A stretch of 64,000 bases of DNA. Source: Flaccisagitta enflata (taxonomy: Eukaryota > Chaetognatha > Sagittoidea > Aphragmophora). The DNA is taken from contig OZ231126.1 in NCBI GenBank assembly GCA_965153355.1, positions 49,166,001-49,230,000 on the forward strand, given 5' to 3'. The notes under the pieces are model-generated. The model worked only from the letters and a program-made list of their open reading frames with translations. It was not told the origin of the DNA and ran no database searches. Positions 50,190-64,000 of the stretch are shown in pieces. Position 1 is the stretch's first letter, and every line of letters starts with the position of its first letter. The position numbers and the translations under genes are program-made.

Positions 50190-51003
50190 GAAAACAGGGG
50201 TGTATATTATTGAGTGGCTTCTGATTTTTTTCCTGCCCCCTGCCTTTGATTTTCCTCCCTGCGATGCGTCGCATTGTATTTTTATATCTATGATTTTCTT
50301 CCCCAAAAGCCAATAAAACAATGAAGTTAAGGTTTAAGTAGTGTTAAATTGTGTTTTACTAATTGTGTTTTATGATTTGGTACTGTCAAAAGTTATATTT
50401 TCCCCAAATTTCCTTTTTGGGCAGCGGCCCCGAAGGGGTCGATGACCTATGCTTTCATTTTCTCCTCCTCCTTCTTATCCTCCTCCTTCGTACCCCCCTC
50501 CCCCAGCCTCCAGGCCCAAATCTCAGCCTGGAGGCCCATATCCCAGCCTCGAGGCCCAAATCCCAGTCTTGAGGCCCAAATCCCACCCTCAAGGCCCCAA
50601 TCCCAATCCCAAGGCCAAGATTCCAGTCTCTAGGGATTTGGGCCTCAAGACTGGGATTTGGGCCTCGAGGCTGGGATATGGGCCTCCAGGCTGAGATATG
50701 GGCCCGGAGGCTGGGGGAGGGGGGTGCGGAGGAGGAGGAGAAGAAGGAGGAGGAGAAAATTCCCCATATGTGTGAAAGCATAGGTCATCAACCCCTTCGG
50801 GGCCGCTGCCCTGCTCCCCCCTCAACTTCATCCACAACCTACTTAAGCAGGGCACGGGTACCGCTGACCATCTAACGCTTTTGCGACTATTTTCTCTTTT
50901 TTCCCCTTTGATTCCCTTCCCCATCTCCAGACCCTTTGATTTTCCCTCCCCCCCCCCACCGGGGGGAGGGAACTCAATATTATACAGGCCTGGGGGAAAA
51001 TAT
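50190..51003 (-). repeat. Dispersed repeat U, copy 2, with foldback insertion
   Basis: Reverse complement of 9066-9372 (CCCCCTGCCTTTGATTTTCC, TCCCTGCGATGCGTCGC, AAAGTTATATTTTCCCCAAA, ATACAGGCCTG), interrupted by 50413-50888. Confidence 0.7.
50413..50888 (-). mobile_element. GCCGC foldback element with 20-bp minisatellite
   Basis: Left edge CCTTTTTGGGCAGCGGCCCC, GAAGGGGTCGATGACCTATG; right edge CATAGGTCATCAACCCCTTC, GGGGCCGCTGCCCTGC, GGGTACCGCTGACCATCTAA, CGCTTTTGCGACTA. The array unit is CAGCCTGGAGGCCCAAATCC, itself inverted at its centre (about 50630), so the whole element folds back. Proline-rich open frames are repeat translations. Confidence 0.8.
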
Positions 51004-51272
51004 AAATGGGATGTACATTACCACTTGACTTGGACTTTAACTTAAACTGAACTTATGTTCTTAACAATTTCTTCAATTGCTAGGGCACATGGTCAAAAAA
51101 AGTATTAGTGAGATGAAAACAGCGAAAACTGACTACTGATTACTGACTGCTGACCAACATGCAACAGTACAACAAATGGACTAACACAAAGTGGTTTAGA
51201 AAAAATAGAATCACGTGCACATAAACTGACAAATAAGCAAATTAGAAATTCTTAATTACTTTTTTTACTCTA

Positions 51273-51575
51273 ATGCTCATCGCTACCCTCATGTCCGCTG
51301 CCCAAAAAAGAAAAAGAAAAAAAAAAGGTGAAGAGTCACGCGCGATGAGTTCGTCGTTGAAATCCGGTAGTCGATCTCTGATTGGTCAATCCTACCAACG
51401 ACGAACTACTGGGGGAGAGGTGGCGGATGCGGATGATGATGCTCAATCACGATTACGACGAGAGCGGGTAATCGGTCAACCACTTCTAGTAGCTTCTTTG
51501 TTTTACATCATCGAGCGCGTCGTCATCATAGTTGAAAACTGTATCAATTCTTTTCTCTCTGCTTCGGTTTTGTAA
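51273..51575 (+). CDS. Possible coding segment, unidentified
   Basis: A plus-strand frame of 100 codons. After a lysine-rich low-complexity start it reads MSSSLKSGSRSLIGQSYQRR then TTGGEVADADDDAQSRLRRE. This looks like a cytosolic N-terminus, and there is a possible donor (CGG followed by GTAATC, about 51466). Beyond the donor it becomes hydrophobic. No partner exon is found. It could be a first exon or chance. Confidence 0.25.
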   Translation: MLIATLMSAAQKRKRKKKGEESRAMSSSLKSGSRSLIGQSYQRRTTGGEVADADDDAQSRLRRERVIGQPLLVASLFYIIERVVIIVENCINSFLSASVL

Positions 51576-51639
51576 ACGTTTGAAGGTGAAACATTTAAGT
51601 TTCGTGAAACGATCTACAATTTCAATTGTCCCACGAGGG

Positions 51640-51735
51640 AGTGAGCGAAGTGAGTGAGCGAGCCCGTGAACAGAGTAATCGAGCCAAGCAAGTGATCCGA
51701 GTGAGCGGTGCGAGCGAACGAACGTAGCGAGTTAA
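51640..51735. repeat. GAGTGAGCGAAG-type tandem repeat
   Basis: Degenerate AGTGAGCGAGC units; the reverse-complement version is at 1875-1990. Confidence 0.65.
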
Positions 51736-51913
51736 AAACGCGATTGTCTCTGACTAGAAACGCACCCTCTCTCTGCTTTGAGGTTTGCCCTCGTTTTTCG
51801 TGATCTTTCGCGCGAGAGCCACTTTATTTCGCGTTCACCCCATTTTTAAAAGCCTCTGAATGGTTTCGGTTCAGGACGATCGTGAAGTTGCTTTTTAAAA
51901 TGTCCGTTCATTG

Positions 51914-52038
51914 TTTTTAGGTGCGACAAAGCACCTCTATAACTGGCTGTGTCCGTCTGTCGGTCTGTCGGTCGGTTGGTCTGTAACGCATTCGTTCGAC
52001 AATCCACACGTCGCACCTATTGGCCTACTTGGCCTTGT
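51914..52038 (-). mobile_element. GGAC-hairpin element, subfamily C (reverse)
   Basis: TTTTTAGGTGCGACAAAGCA, CCTCTATAACTGGCTGTGTC, CGGTCTGTCGG repeats, CATTCGTTCGACAATCCACA, CGTCGCACCTATTGGCC and CTTGGCCTTGTT. Collinear with 1298-1419. Stem GGTGC/GCACC with matching 5' GGTGC. Confidence 0.8.
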
Positions 52039-52841
52039 TAAAACGTCTTTTCCTGGTTTATGTTGTATCTCCATCTCTGACCCATAGATGCTCTTCATTC
52101 ATTTCTAGCCTTTGGCGGTGGCGGTTCTTTTTCTTTACATTTTTTCCCACTTTTCTTATTCTTCTTGTTCATGTTATTTATCTTTTTCTTTGTCTTTGTC
52201 TTCGTCTTCTATTTCTTCTTCTTTTTGGGCAGCGGACCCCTAATCTTTTTAGATTTTTTTTCTTTTCTTTTTCTATGTCTATGTCTTCGACTTCTATTTC
52301 CTCTTCTTTTTCCTTTTTCTTCTTCTTCTTCTTCTTCTTCTTCTTCTTCTTCTTCTTCTCCTTCTTCTTATTCCTCTTCTTTTATGGGTCACTGGAGAGG
52401 CCAATCATATCAAAACATGTGAAAACGTCACAAGTTTTGAGCTTCTAGAAAGTTATTTTATCTTTGCAATTCTTTTATCCCTTCTGATGTAAATCAATCC
52501 TTCATTGATGAGCCACCTACGCCATGTCAGACTCGTCCTTTTAACGAGCGAATTCTTGCTCGCGTCACGTAATTTAACATACATTGGTAGGTGATTCGAA
52601 CCGTTTGGATTACAGTTACAGTTTTACCCCCAGACGTCTTTATTCTTCTTTTCTGCCGAGAAGCAAAAAATTTTCCCTGAATGCTGCCGACTTGACTTGA
52701 TCCTTGTGTTGAAAGTGGGGATCAGCGCGGCGAAAAAGTTATTGATAAAGCACCCTGCCCCTCCAGGAACGCACTTAACTATTCGAATAAATAATCAATA
52801 TGCAGTGTTAAGGTCAGAGTCACTTCGAAAGGGTCATCCAA
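52039..52841. other. T/C-rich stretch, no gene seen
   Basis: (CTT)n at 52318-52370 and related TTCTTT tracts; GGGCAGCGGACCCCTAA at about 52228 is a relic of a foldback element. Confidence 0.45.
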
Positions 52842-53805
52842 CTAACTATGGCAAAATAAAAAAAGACAGTAATTTTCAAAATGATATTGTGAGCTCATTT
52901 TTTAGCGCAGCTTTATAATTTTTTAGACCATAATAGCTTGTCAAATTTGCTACCTAGCAAAAAAATCAGATCTTCAAAAAGTTGATTTTTGCACCCATAG
53001 CATTGATTTTTGTAAAATTTGTCTATTGAACAATCGCCGAGTTGGTTTCCGTTTCAGTTTAGACTTAACTTTGAAAATTGACTGTGAGCTCAATTTTTGG
53101 AGCAAGATCAAAATTTTTGAGATGGTGATAGCGTGTCGAATTTCTGACACAGCGAAAAAATCAAAACTCAAAAAAGTTTATTTTTGTAGCTGCAACATCA
53201 ATTTTTGTAAAATCAGTTGAAGTTGGAAGACCAAAATTAAAAAACATTTATTTAGAAATGATTTCAAATGTTCATTTTTTTTAGTAGCTTCACATTTTTT
53301 TTAGTTGATGATAGTATAACAAGTTTTTGACACAGCAAAAAAATCAGAACTCAAAAAAGTGTATTTTTGCATCGGTATCATCAATTTTTGTGAAAAGACA
53401 TCCAATAAAAAATCTGGTATTGATATCCAGTTTTGAAAGATTTTACAAGAATTGATGCAGAAGGTACAAAAATACATTTCTTTGAATTCTGATTTTTTTG
53501 CTGTGTCAACAATTTGACCTGCTATCACCATCTCAAAAATATTGATCTTGCTCTAAAAGTTGAGATCACAGTAAATTTTCAAAGTTGGATCTAAACTGAA
53601 ACTTATTCGGCGATGGTTCAATTGACAAATTTTGCAAAACTCAATGCTACGGGCACAAAAATCAACTTTTTCAAGATCTGATTTTTTTACCAGGTAGCAA
53701 ATTTGACAAACTATCATAGTCTAAAAAATTATGAAGCTGCTCTGAAAAATGAATTCACAATATCATTTTGAAAATTACTGTCTTTTTTTATTTTGCCATA
53801 GTTAG
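52842..53805. mobile_element. Near-1-kb palindrome (foldback element)
   Basis: Outer ends ACTATGGCAAAATAAAAAAA and TTTTTATTTTGCCATAGT are inverted, then GACAGTAATTTTCAAAATGA against its inverse, GCTACCTAGCAAAAAAATCA against TGATTTTTTTACCAGGTAGC-like sequence, and so on to the centre near 53320. Within each arm the CAGCAAAAAAATCAGAACTC motif is repeated. No real ORF. Confidence 0.8.
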
Positions 53806-54840
53806 AACTCCTCTTTGTCATCCAGATCTGACACAACAATAATGCTGCCTCGACTCAAACTCAAAATCAGATAGTGTCATGAGTTTCATGTGTTTTTCGA
53901 GAGTTCATGCTCATCTATTCTACTAGGTATGTAGTTTTTCATGGAATATATAGTCAATGTAAATCTGATTTGCTGAGGGGTGCATGAAACAAATGATGAT
54001 GTAGACAACTTTTGCATGCACATAAGCTATTCTTTATTGATTTTACAATCAGGATGATTTATATCAAGTTACAGAGCAACTTGAAATAACTGTTTTTCAA
54101 GTCAACGAAATAACAATAGAGAAGTCATTAAAAAACTGCGATATGCAAATGATATTTTTGCTGACTTCAATTGCCATTTTTCTCCAACATTGCTTTCTTC
54201 CCTCTTTTCTTTCTTCTTTTCATCATTCTTCTTTTCTTCTTTCTTCTTTTCATCATTCTTCTTTTCTTCTTTCTTCTTATCTTCATCTTCTTCCTACGGG
54301 ACCTGCCGATATCTTCCTCCCCCTGCCGAGAAGCGGCGCTGCTCGCTGCTCCAGAATCAAGAGGCCTGTTTACCACTGGTTATTCTCAAGTGTACAAATG
54401 GGAGTTTTACGCAATAGAGAATTCGCAAAATTGACGCTACCGAGAATTGATGTTTTTGACGCAATAGAGAATTCTGTGTAAGGCTAAAAATATTTAAAAA
54501 TTTCCATGCTCACAACTGAGAATTCCCATCTTCTCTGTCTCTCTGTCTCTCTTTCTTTATCTCTCTCTTCTTTATCTCTCTTCTCTCTCTCTCTCTTCTC
54601 TTTCTTTATCTCCTTTGATCTCTTCTTTCTTTTTTTTTTCTCTCCGTCCTCTTCTTTTTCCTTTTTTTTTTTCTTTTTTTTCTTCTTCTTTTCTCTCTTT
54701 TTTTTCTTTCTTTCTTTTATTGTTTCTGCCTTCTTTTTTCTTCTGTTCCTTCCTTCTTTCTTACTTTACTTTACTTGCTTGCTTACTTACTTACTTATTT
54801 ACTCACTCTTTACTTACTTTCTTTCATACTTTCCCTTTTT

Positions 54841-54876
<36 letters not shown>

Positions 54877-54961
54877 GCTATCTATCTTTCTTTCTTTCTT
54901 TGTTTCTTTTTCTCTTTCTTTCTAAATCACTCACTCAATCATACACACGCTCACACACAAC
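53806..54961. other. Low-complexity T/C-rich region
   Basis: TTCTTCTTTTCATCA direct repeats (54215-54280), CT and TTTC tracts (54536-54930), TTAC repeats (54770-54800). The GACGCTACCGAGAATT motif (54433) recurs at 56309. No gene. Confidence 0.5.
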
Positions 54962-55124
54962 TACAGTTGAAAGTTTCAACTTGAAACCCACAATAACGGA
55001 TGTCAGGGAGGCAATGAATTAATTGGATGGATCAACATAGTGATGGATGGACGGATGGATGGATGGACAAATGGAGAAATGAATGGATATACCCTCTGAT
55101 AGAGATGCGATGATGCATCTAAAT
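54962..55124 (+). mobile_element. Fragments of a pogo-like MITE and a GHE subfamily M 3' end
   Basis: TACAGTTGAAAGTTTCAACT and CCCACAATAACGGATGTCAG (MITE left part), then GGATGGACGGATGGATGGAT, CCCTCTGATAGAGATGCG and ATGATGCATCTAAA (M-type 3' end). Confidence 0.5.
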
Positions 55125-55337
55125 CCTCAATATAGCTACTTATAAATGTATTTTAGGTAAAAAGGGGGATTTGAAACCAACTGGAAAAATTGTAACCCTG
55201 AGTTTTATTGGTTTCTTTCCTTGATCAGTTGATGGAATGCAAAACAATGTTGAAAATTTAAAAGAAAATCATTAAAGTATATGATAATTTTATTGGAAAA
55301 ATATAATGATTAACAATTTATGGAAAATTTTAAAAAT

Positions 55338-55545
55338 AACAAGGCCAACACCTATAAGTCGCGTGCGAGACTTACAGATTGACTAAGAATGATTTAGAAT
55401 GGCTTAGAATGACTTAGTTTACCCTAAAATGGCTTAAAGAAATAAAATTGATAAAAAAGGTAAAATGGGGACCGACCAACCAATTGACCGACCAACCGAC
55501 GGACGGACAAAGCGGGGTGTAGAGTCGCGTGCACGCGACTAATAA
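55338..55545 (+). mobile_element. GGAC-hairpin element, subfamily D, short copy
   Basis: AACAAGGCCAACACCTATAA, GTCGCGTGCG, degenerate AGAATGACTTAG repeats (about 10-12 bp period), GACCAACCGACGGACGGACA, GTGTAGAGTCGCGTGCACGC and GACTAATAAA. It shows the short form of the 2421-4141 element. Confidence 0.8.
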
Positions 55546-56073
55546 ATGAAAGATAAAAAATGAATTATGAAAATAAAAAAACTAAAAAAGTGAAGAATAA
55601 CAAGTGACATTTGAAAAGTGGCAACAAAATTGAAAAAAACATATGAAAGTGAAAAATGAAAATTAAAGAGTGAACAATAAAAAAAAAAAGTAAGTGAAAA
55701 ATTTGAAAAATAAAATATGAAATCAATAGAAAAAGAATAAGTATAAAGTAAAAAGTTGAATAAAGAGTAAAAGTAATATTTAAGAGGAAAAGAATAACGA
55801 ATGAAAAAAAAGTTTACAAGTTACTGCTAAACAATATAAAACTATGTAAAAAACTTAAGGATACATTTTTTTCAAAGTTGGTTTAGATTGTCTGCTTAAG
55901 TCGGCCCATTCACTGAATCGCGAAAGAAAATCTCAAAAATGGGCCTGTCAAGACTGAAGCACGACGTCGTGCTTCAGTGAAAACAAGTTTAACTTAAGCA
56001 TGAATTTCGCTATTAAGAGGATGCCCCGCTTAAGTCCCTCCACTGAAAAAAAATATGTTTGCAATAAAACTTT

Positions 56074-56078
<5 letters not shown>
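55546..56078. other. A-rich degenerate repeats
   Basis: GAAAAATGAAAA-type repeats to about 55810, then a short palindrome AGCACGACGTCGTGCT (55959-55974). No gene. Confidence 0.5.
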
Positions 56079-56155
<77 letters not shown>

Positions 56156-56157
56156 GA
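56079..56157. repeat. (GA)n microsatellite
   Basis: About 38 GA units followed by GACA repeats. Confidence 0.95.
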
Positions 56158-57477
56158 GACAGACAGACAGACTAGGAGAGACAGAGAGAGAAGAGAAAAC
56201 TTTTCTCAGTAGTATCAATTATTAGTTTCTTAATCATCACAATAAAGAATGGATATTGAAACGATGGAGAATTGTCAGTAGCATAAAAATGTGTAATTGT
56301 CATCGTTGACGCTACCGAGAATTCTCGGCAGCGTAAGCCACTCGTACAAATCTTTACGAATCGTTGTAGCGGAAGGTCAAAAAAATTGCCCACTCCGTTT
56401 ACATACATTCATGAAAAGAACTGCCGCTCAAAAAAGATCCTTAAAACACACTCTACTAAGTTCCGTTGCCTGAAAGCTTCGCTAGTGAACGGAATTCGTC
56501 GAGTTAGAATTAATTTTATTTTTTTCAAAGACGAAGACGCTCAGTCCAAGGAGTAAAAACGCAATGCTGTTAGCAAGATGATATCAAAGGATGGATTTGT
56601 CATTAATATTCCACGTGAGGAGCTTTGCTTTAGAATCTATAGACTAGTACTGAATAGCTTTCTAATGAAAAAAATGTTTCATGTGATTACGGTCAAAGTA
56701 ATCATGTGATCGGCATACAACTCACCCAGGATTTGTCCAGGGGTTGGATGGTTATTCATGCAAAATTTCAGAAAATATCATAGAATACTTTATTGGCTAC
56801 GCTGATTTGAAATTTTTGGATAGGTAGGCTGGTTCAGCTGGTTGCAATATCTGAAATTTCTTGAATCTTCACATATTAGTAAACAAGGTCAAATAATGTT
56901 ACCATACAAAAAATCAAGTCAATCCGTCAATCCGTTCAAGAGATATGAGCTTTCAAAGTTTGGGTAAAAAAAGTCACGACGATTTCCACCACGTAGAGAA
57001 AAAAAGTCACAAACACGTTATGTTCTCAGACTTAATGTATTTCACGCTTGAGCGCTCATAAAATTATGAACTATGTTTCTCCTTTTGCTTGCCACACCTG
57101 AAATATTAGGAGCATAGGAAAAGTAAGAACAACCGAGGAAAGTGTAAATGCTAGGCTTTCTAATGATGTAAAATTTGATAGTATTATTTTTAAGAATATA
57201 GCAACACGGTCACTCCCTTCAGACCGGCCACCTTAAAAGTTGAATCGGTAAATCCCTCTAGACAGGTGAAGACAAGCGAAGGTTTAAATCTAGATAAGTT
57301 GTAAGTTTGTATCGTTTGCAACGGAGATCGGTAAGCCGGGAAGTCAGGGTAATAACTTTTGTTTCATTTACCTAACAACCAGGAGGCCGCCCTTGGAAAC
57401 GTAACCACAATTCTCTCATGCGTAGTTCTTGAGTCTGGGGGCATCCCATCTCAACCCCCATCGATTGGGCACCATGG
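56158..57477. other. No recognised feature
   Basis: Unique-looking AT-rich sequence; no open frame with splice context. Confidence 0.4.
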
Positions 57478-57636
57478 TGATTGAGTCGAAAAGCGGAAAA
57501 ATAAGCGTTTCAAGTACTTTTTCAATGAATGTTTGTGTGTGGAGCTAGGGGATTGGAGTGTGGTTGAGGGCTGGACGCCCCTGCACACCCGTCCGCAACG
57601 ATATTGTGATCCCGCGTCACTTGTTTTCAAAACCTC
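57478..57636 (-). mobile_element. GGAC-hairpin element, subfamily B, 5' half (reverse)
   Basis: GACGCCCCTGCACACCCGTC, CGCAACGATATTGTGATCCC and GCGTCACTTGTT mark the B-type 5' end; the GGAC/hairpin half is missing. Confidence 0.6.
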
Positions 57637-57668
57637 AATGGAGTGTGATCGCTAGCTTTCTAAAATGC

Positions 57669-58071
57669 TACAGTAGATGTCGTCTGGAAATACGGGGAAC
57701 TCATAAATAGAATACCAGTTATTAATTAAAAATAAAATTGTGAGTGCAATGCTTAGATTCTTAGGGGTTAACTATAAGGTATGGTAGTCCATTGAATCAC
57801 AATTAGTAGAATAATAATTGTGAATTAAAATGTCTTCTCTTTGAATGTGACAAGTTTAAATCTATAATAAGATTCAAAATTTGAGTTGATTATTTTTTTC
57901 TCATTTTTACATCTAAATATTTTTTCTTTAGGTAAGCTATAAAGGGATGCCATACTTAATTGTTAATCCCTCAAACGCGAAATAGTTAAAAAAATAAAAC
58001 ATTTATCTACCTTCATGATAAATATACAAACAATGAGTTCCCCATGTCTGGGCGACATCTGCTGAGCTGTA
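57669..58071. mobile_element. TIR element H, copy 2
   Basis: TACAGTAGATGTCGTCTGGA, AATACGGGGAACTCAT at the left; ATGAGTTCCCCATGTCTGGG, CGACATCTGCTGAGCTGTA at the right. 403 bp; ends eroded relative to copy 1. Confidence 0.65.
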
Positions 58072-59292
58072 TCATGTAAGAGGAGACGGGAAACAAACAT
58101 AAGACTTCTAAAATATCGCCTTGCGATACCATGTGTATTTAACAAAACCGATAATAAAAAGTTTAACAAACAATAAAGGAAATCTTTTAAAAATAAGAAT
58201 GCTGTGATTGTAAAATAATATTCTCGAGAATAATAGAAATAATACATATAACGACTATTCGTTAGACCGTAATGCTGATTTAGCTGTTATGTAAAGATAA
58301 CGCGTGACTATTTTATGACGAATACTCAGGAAATCGGAAAACAAAACAAAATAAAGCAAAACATCGTCTGAAACGTAATAAAAAAACAGAGAGCGGATCA
58401 GTTTTGTGGTGGAAGATCTCGAGATCTCCAGACCCATCACGGGCCGTATGGACATGCAACACTGTGGTATTGGACATTATCACGAATCTTATCAGAAAAT
58501 AATTGTAAGTTAAGCATAAGGAGCGGCCTGGATTGAAGCAGTTATCGGAGATAGTCACTGTTGCACAAATGGCCATTTTGGAGTAATCGTTACCATGGTT
58601 GATAGATTGAGTTACAGATGTAAATGTCCTATTCTATATTCAACCGTGTAATGACTGATGTCGTCCTAAAACCACAATGCGCAAGCCCCTTTGTGCAATG
58701 CACACTTTGCAAACGATAGAATTTTAAACAATAACAACCTTTCATTTGTAATTCTTGGCGTTGACTAGATCATTAGTCCCATAAAAAGCGATGATTTCAG
58801 AAGCAGCCGTATGGCAAATTAGTATCACTCATTTTAGGCCAAATCATCACCTTTTTTAAGTAAAAAAATAAGATAAAACAAATATTTTTGGTGGAATATC
58901 AACGGATTTGGACCCAGGCGGAATTATTTTACGATTGTTTCTTTTTTTTGTTCGGTCCCAAATTCATGAAATCATATCAACAAATGACGGTGGGTAATAT
59001 TTGTAGCCTTGAGTGTTGAATCTCATTTGAATTTCTTATCGATGGATTCTCTTTGCAGCAAAAAATCTATGGACTATGGTATAACTACGTCCCAACTAAG
59101 AACATGCGTAATAGACTTTTTCGCAACGCTCCTCGCAAAGCTGTAGTCAAATGGCTGAATTTGAGAAGGTACCAAAACCTAATGAATGATCACGGACGCT
59201 GATCACATCTGTCGTGTAAACAACGCTACATTCAAATAAATCTCTATGTCTTCGGACATGGTGGGATTTGCTTTGATGTGGCTAAAGAATTC
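58072..59292. other. No recognised feature (downstream of the homogentisate dioxygenase gene)
   Basis: Presumed 3' flank of the minus-strand gene ending at 59293. A TTTATT-type polyadenylation signal complement (AATAAA on minus) occurs just past the stop at about 59238-59243 (TTTGAATGTAG..AAATAAA context), not verified. Confidence 0.35.
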
Positions 59293-63831
<4,539 letters not shown>

Positions 63832-63876
63832 CTAGATCATTGAAAAGATCAAAAGTGAGCATCGCCTTAACTTAAG

Positions 63877-64000
63877 TAGGGATGTGGAAGCGATTGACCG
63901 CTGGGATAGCTACTAGTATTTGAACTACAAAATGGAAGCGGAATCGGAAGCGGAAGCGGAAGCGGTGGAAGCGACGTGAAAATGGACCGCTTCCACATCC
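63877..64000. mobile_element. Small TIR element with GGAAGC repeats
   Basis: GGGATGTGGAAGCGATTGAC at the left and GTCGCTTCCACATCC-type inverse at the right edge, with (GGAAGC)n between (63931-63975). May extend past the window. Confidence 0.55.

Noticed and set aside
50442-50781. Proline-rich frames resembling PSLEAQIP repeats
   Set aside because: 20-bp minisatellite of a foldback element; the same sequence is open on both strands because the array is inverted.

Overview
The window is invertebrate-like eukaryotic DNA. It is AT-rich, packed with simple repeats and non-autonomous transposons, and holds short phase-matched exons with GT..AG introns. The vertebrate-style alkaline ceramidase, the ORC1-like exons, the homogentisate dioxygenase and a LINE with an esterase-type ORF1 suggest a metazoan. 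The species cannot be told from the sequence.

Host genes are sparse, and all the convincing ones lie on the minus strand. From left to right they are: (i) two exons resembling the C-terminal winged-helix domain of ORC1 (13279-13941); (ii) an unidentified 81-nt exon (18428-18508); (iii) a complete six-exon alkaline ceramidase gene (28825-43012) with all catalytic residues present; (iv) a second 81-nt exon homologous to the first (46053-46133); (v) the last six exons of homogentisate 1,2-dioxygenase (59293-63831), whose 5' exons lie beyond the window. Homogentisate dioxygenase belongs to tyrosine catabolism and the ceramidase to sphingolipid turnover; nothing suggests a joint pathway.

A full-length LINE (about 34.3-40.46 kb, plus strand) fills ceramidase intron 3 in antisense orientation. 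Its ORF1 carries an SGNH-hydrolase-like domain. ORF1 and ORF2 are in the same reading frame and are separated by a single TAG.

Most of the rest is a nested collection of short repeats. The most striking is a dispersed family, called here GGAC-hairpin elements (GHE). Each copy starts near AACAAGGCC, contains GGAC tandem repeats, and ends with CTTATAGAG, a hairpin and CTAAAAA. The hairpin stem differs between subfamilies, and a matching sequence near the 5' end changes with it. Some copies have a 10-14 bp minisatellite expanded inside them. A second family, called here GCCGC foldback elements, has inverted GC-rich flanks around 20-21 bp minisatellites. Two filled/empty locus pairs inside the window support both families as mobile. 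There are also several palindromic MITE families, two hAT-like elements with 8-bp target duplications, and very long (GA)n, (CA)n, (AAC)n and (CTT)n tracts. Several of those tracts directly abut exon boundaries.
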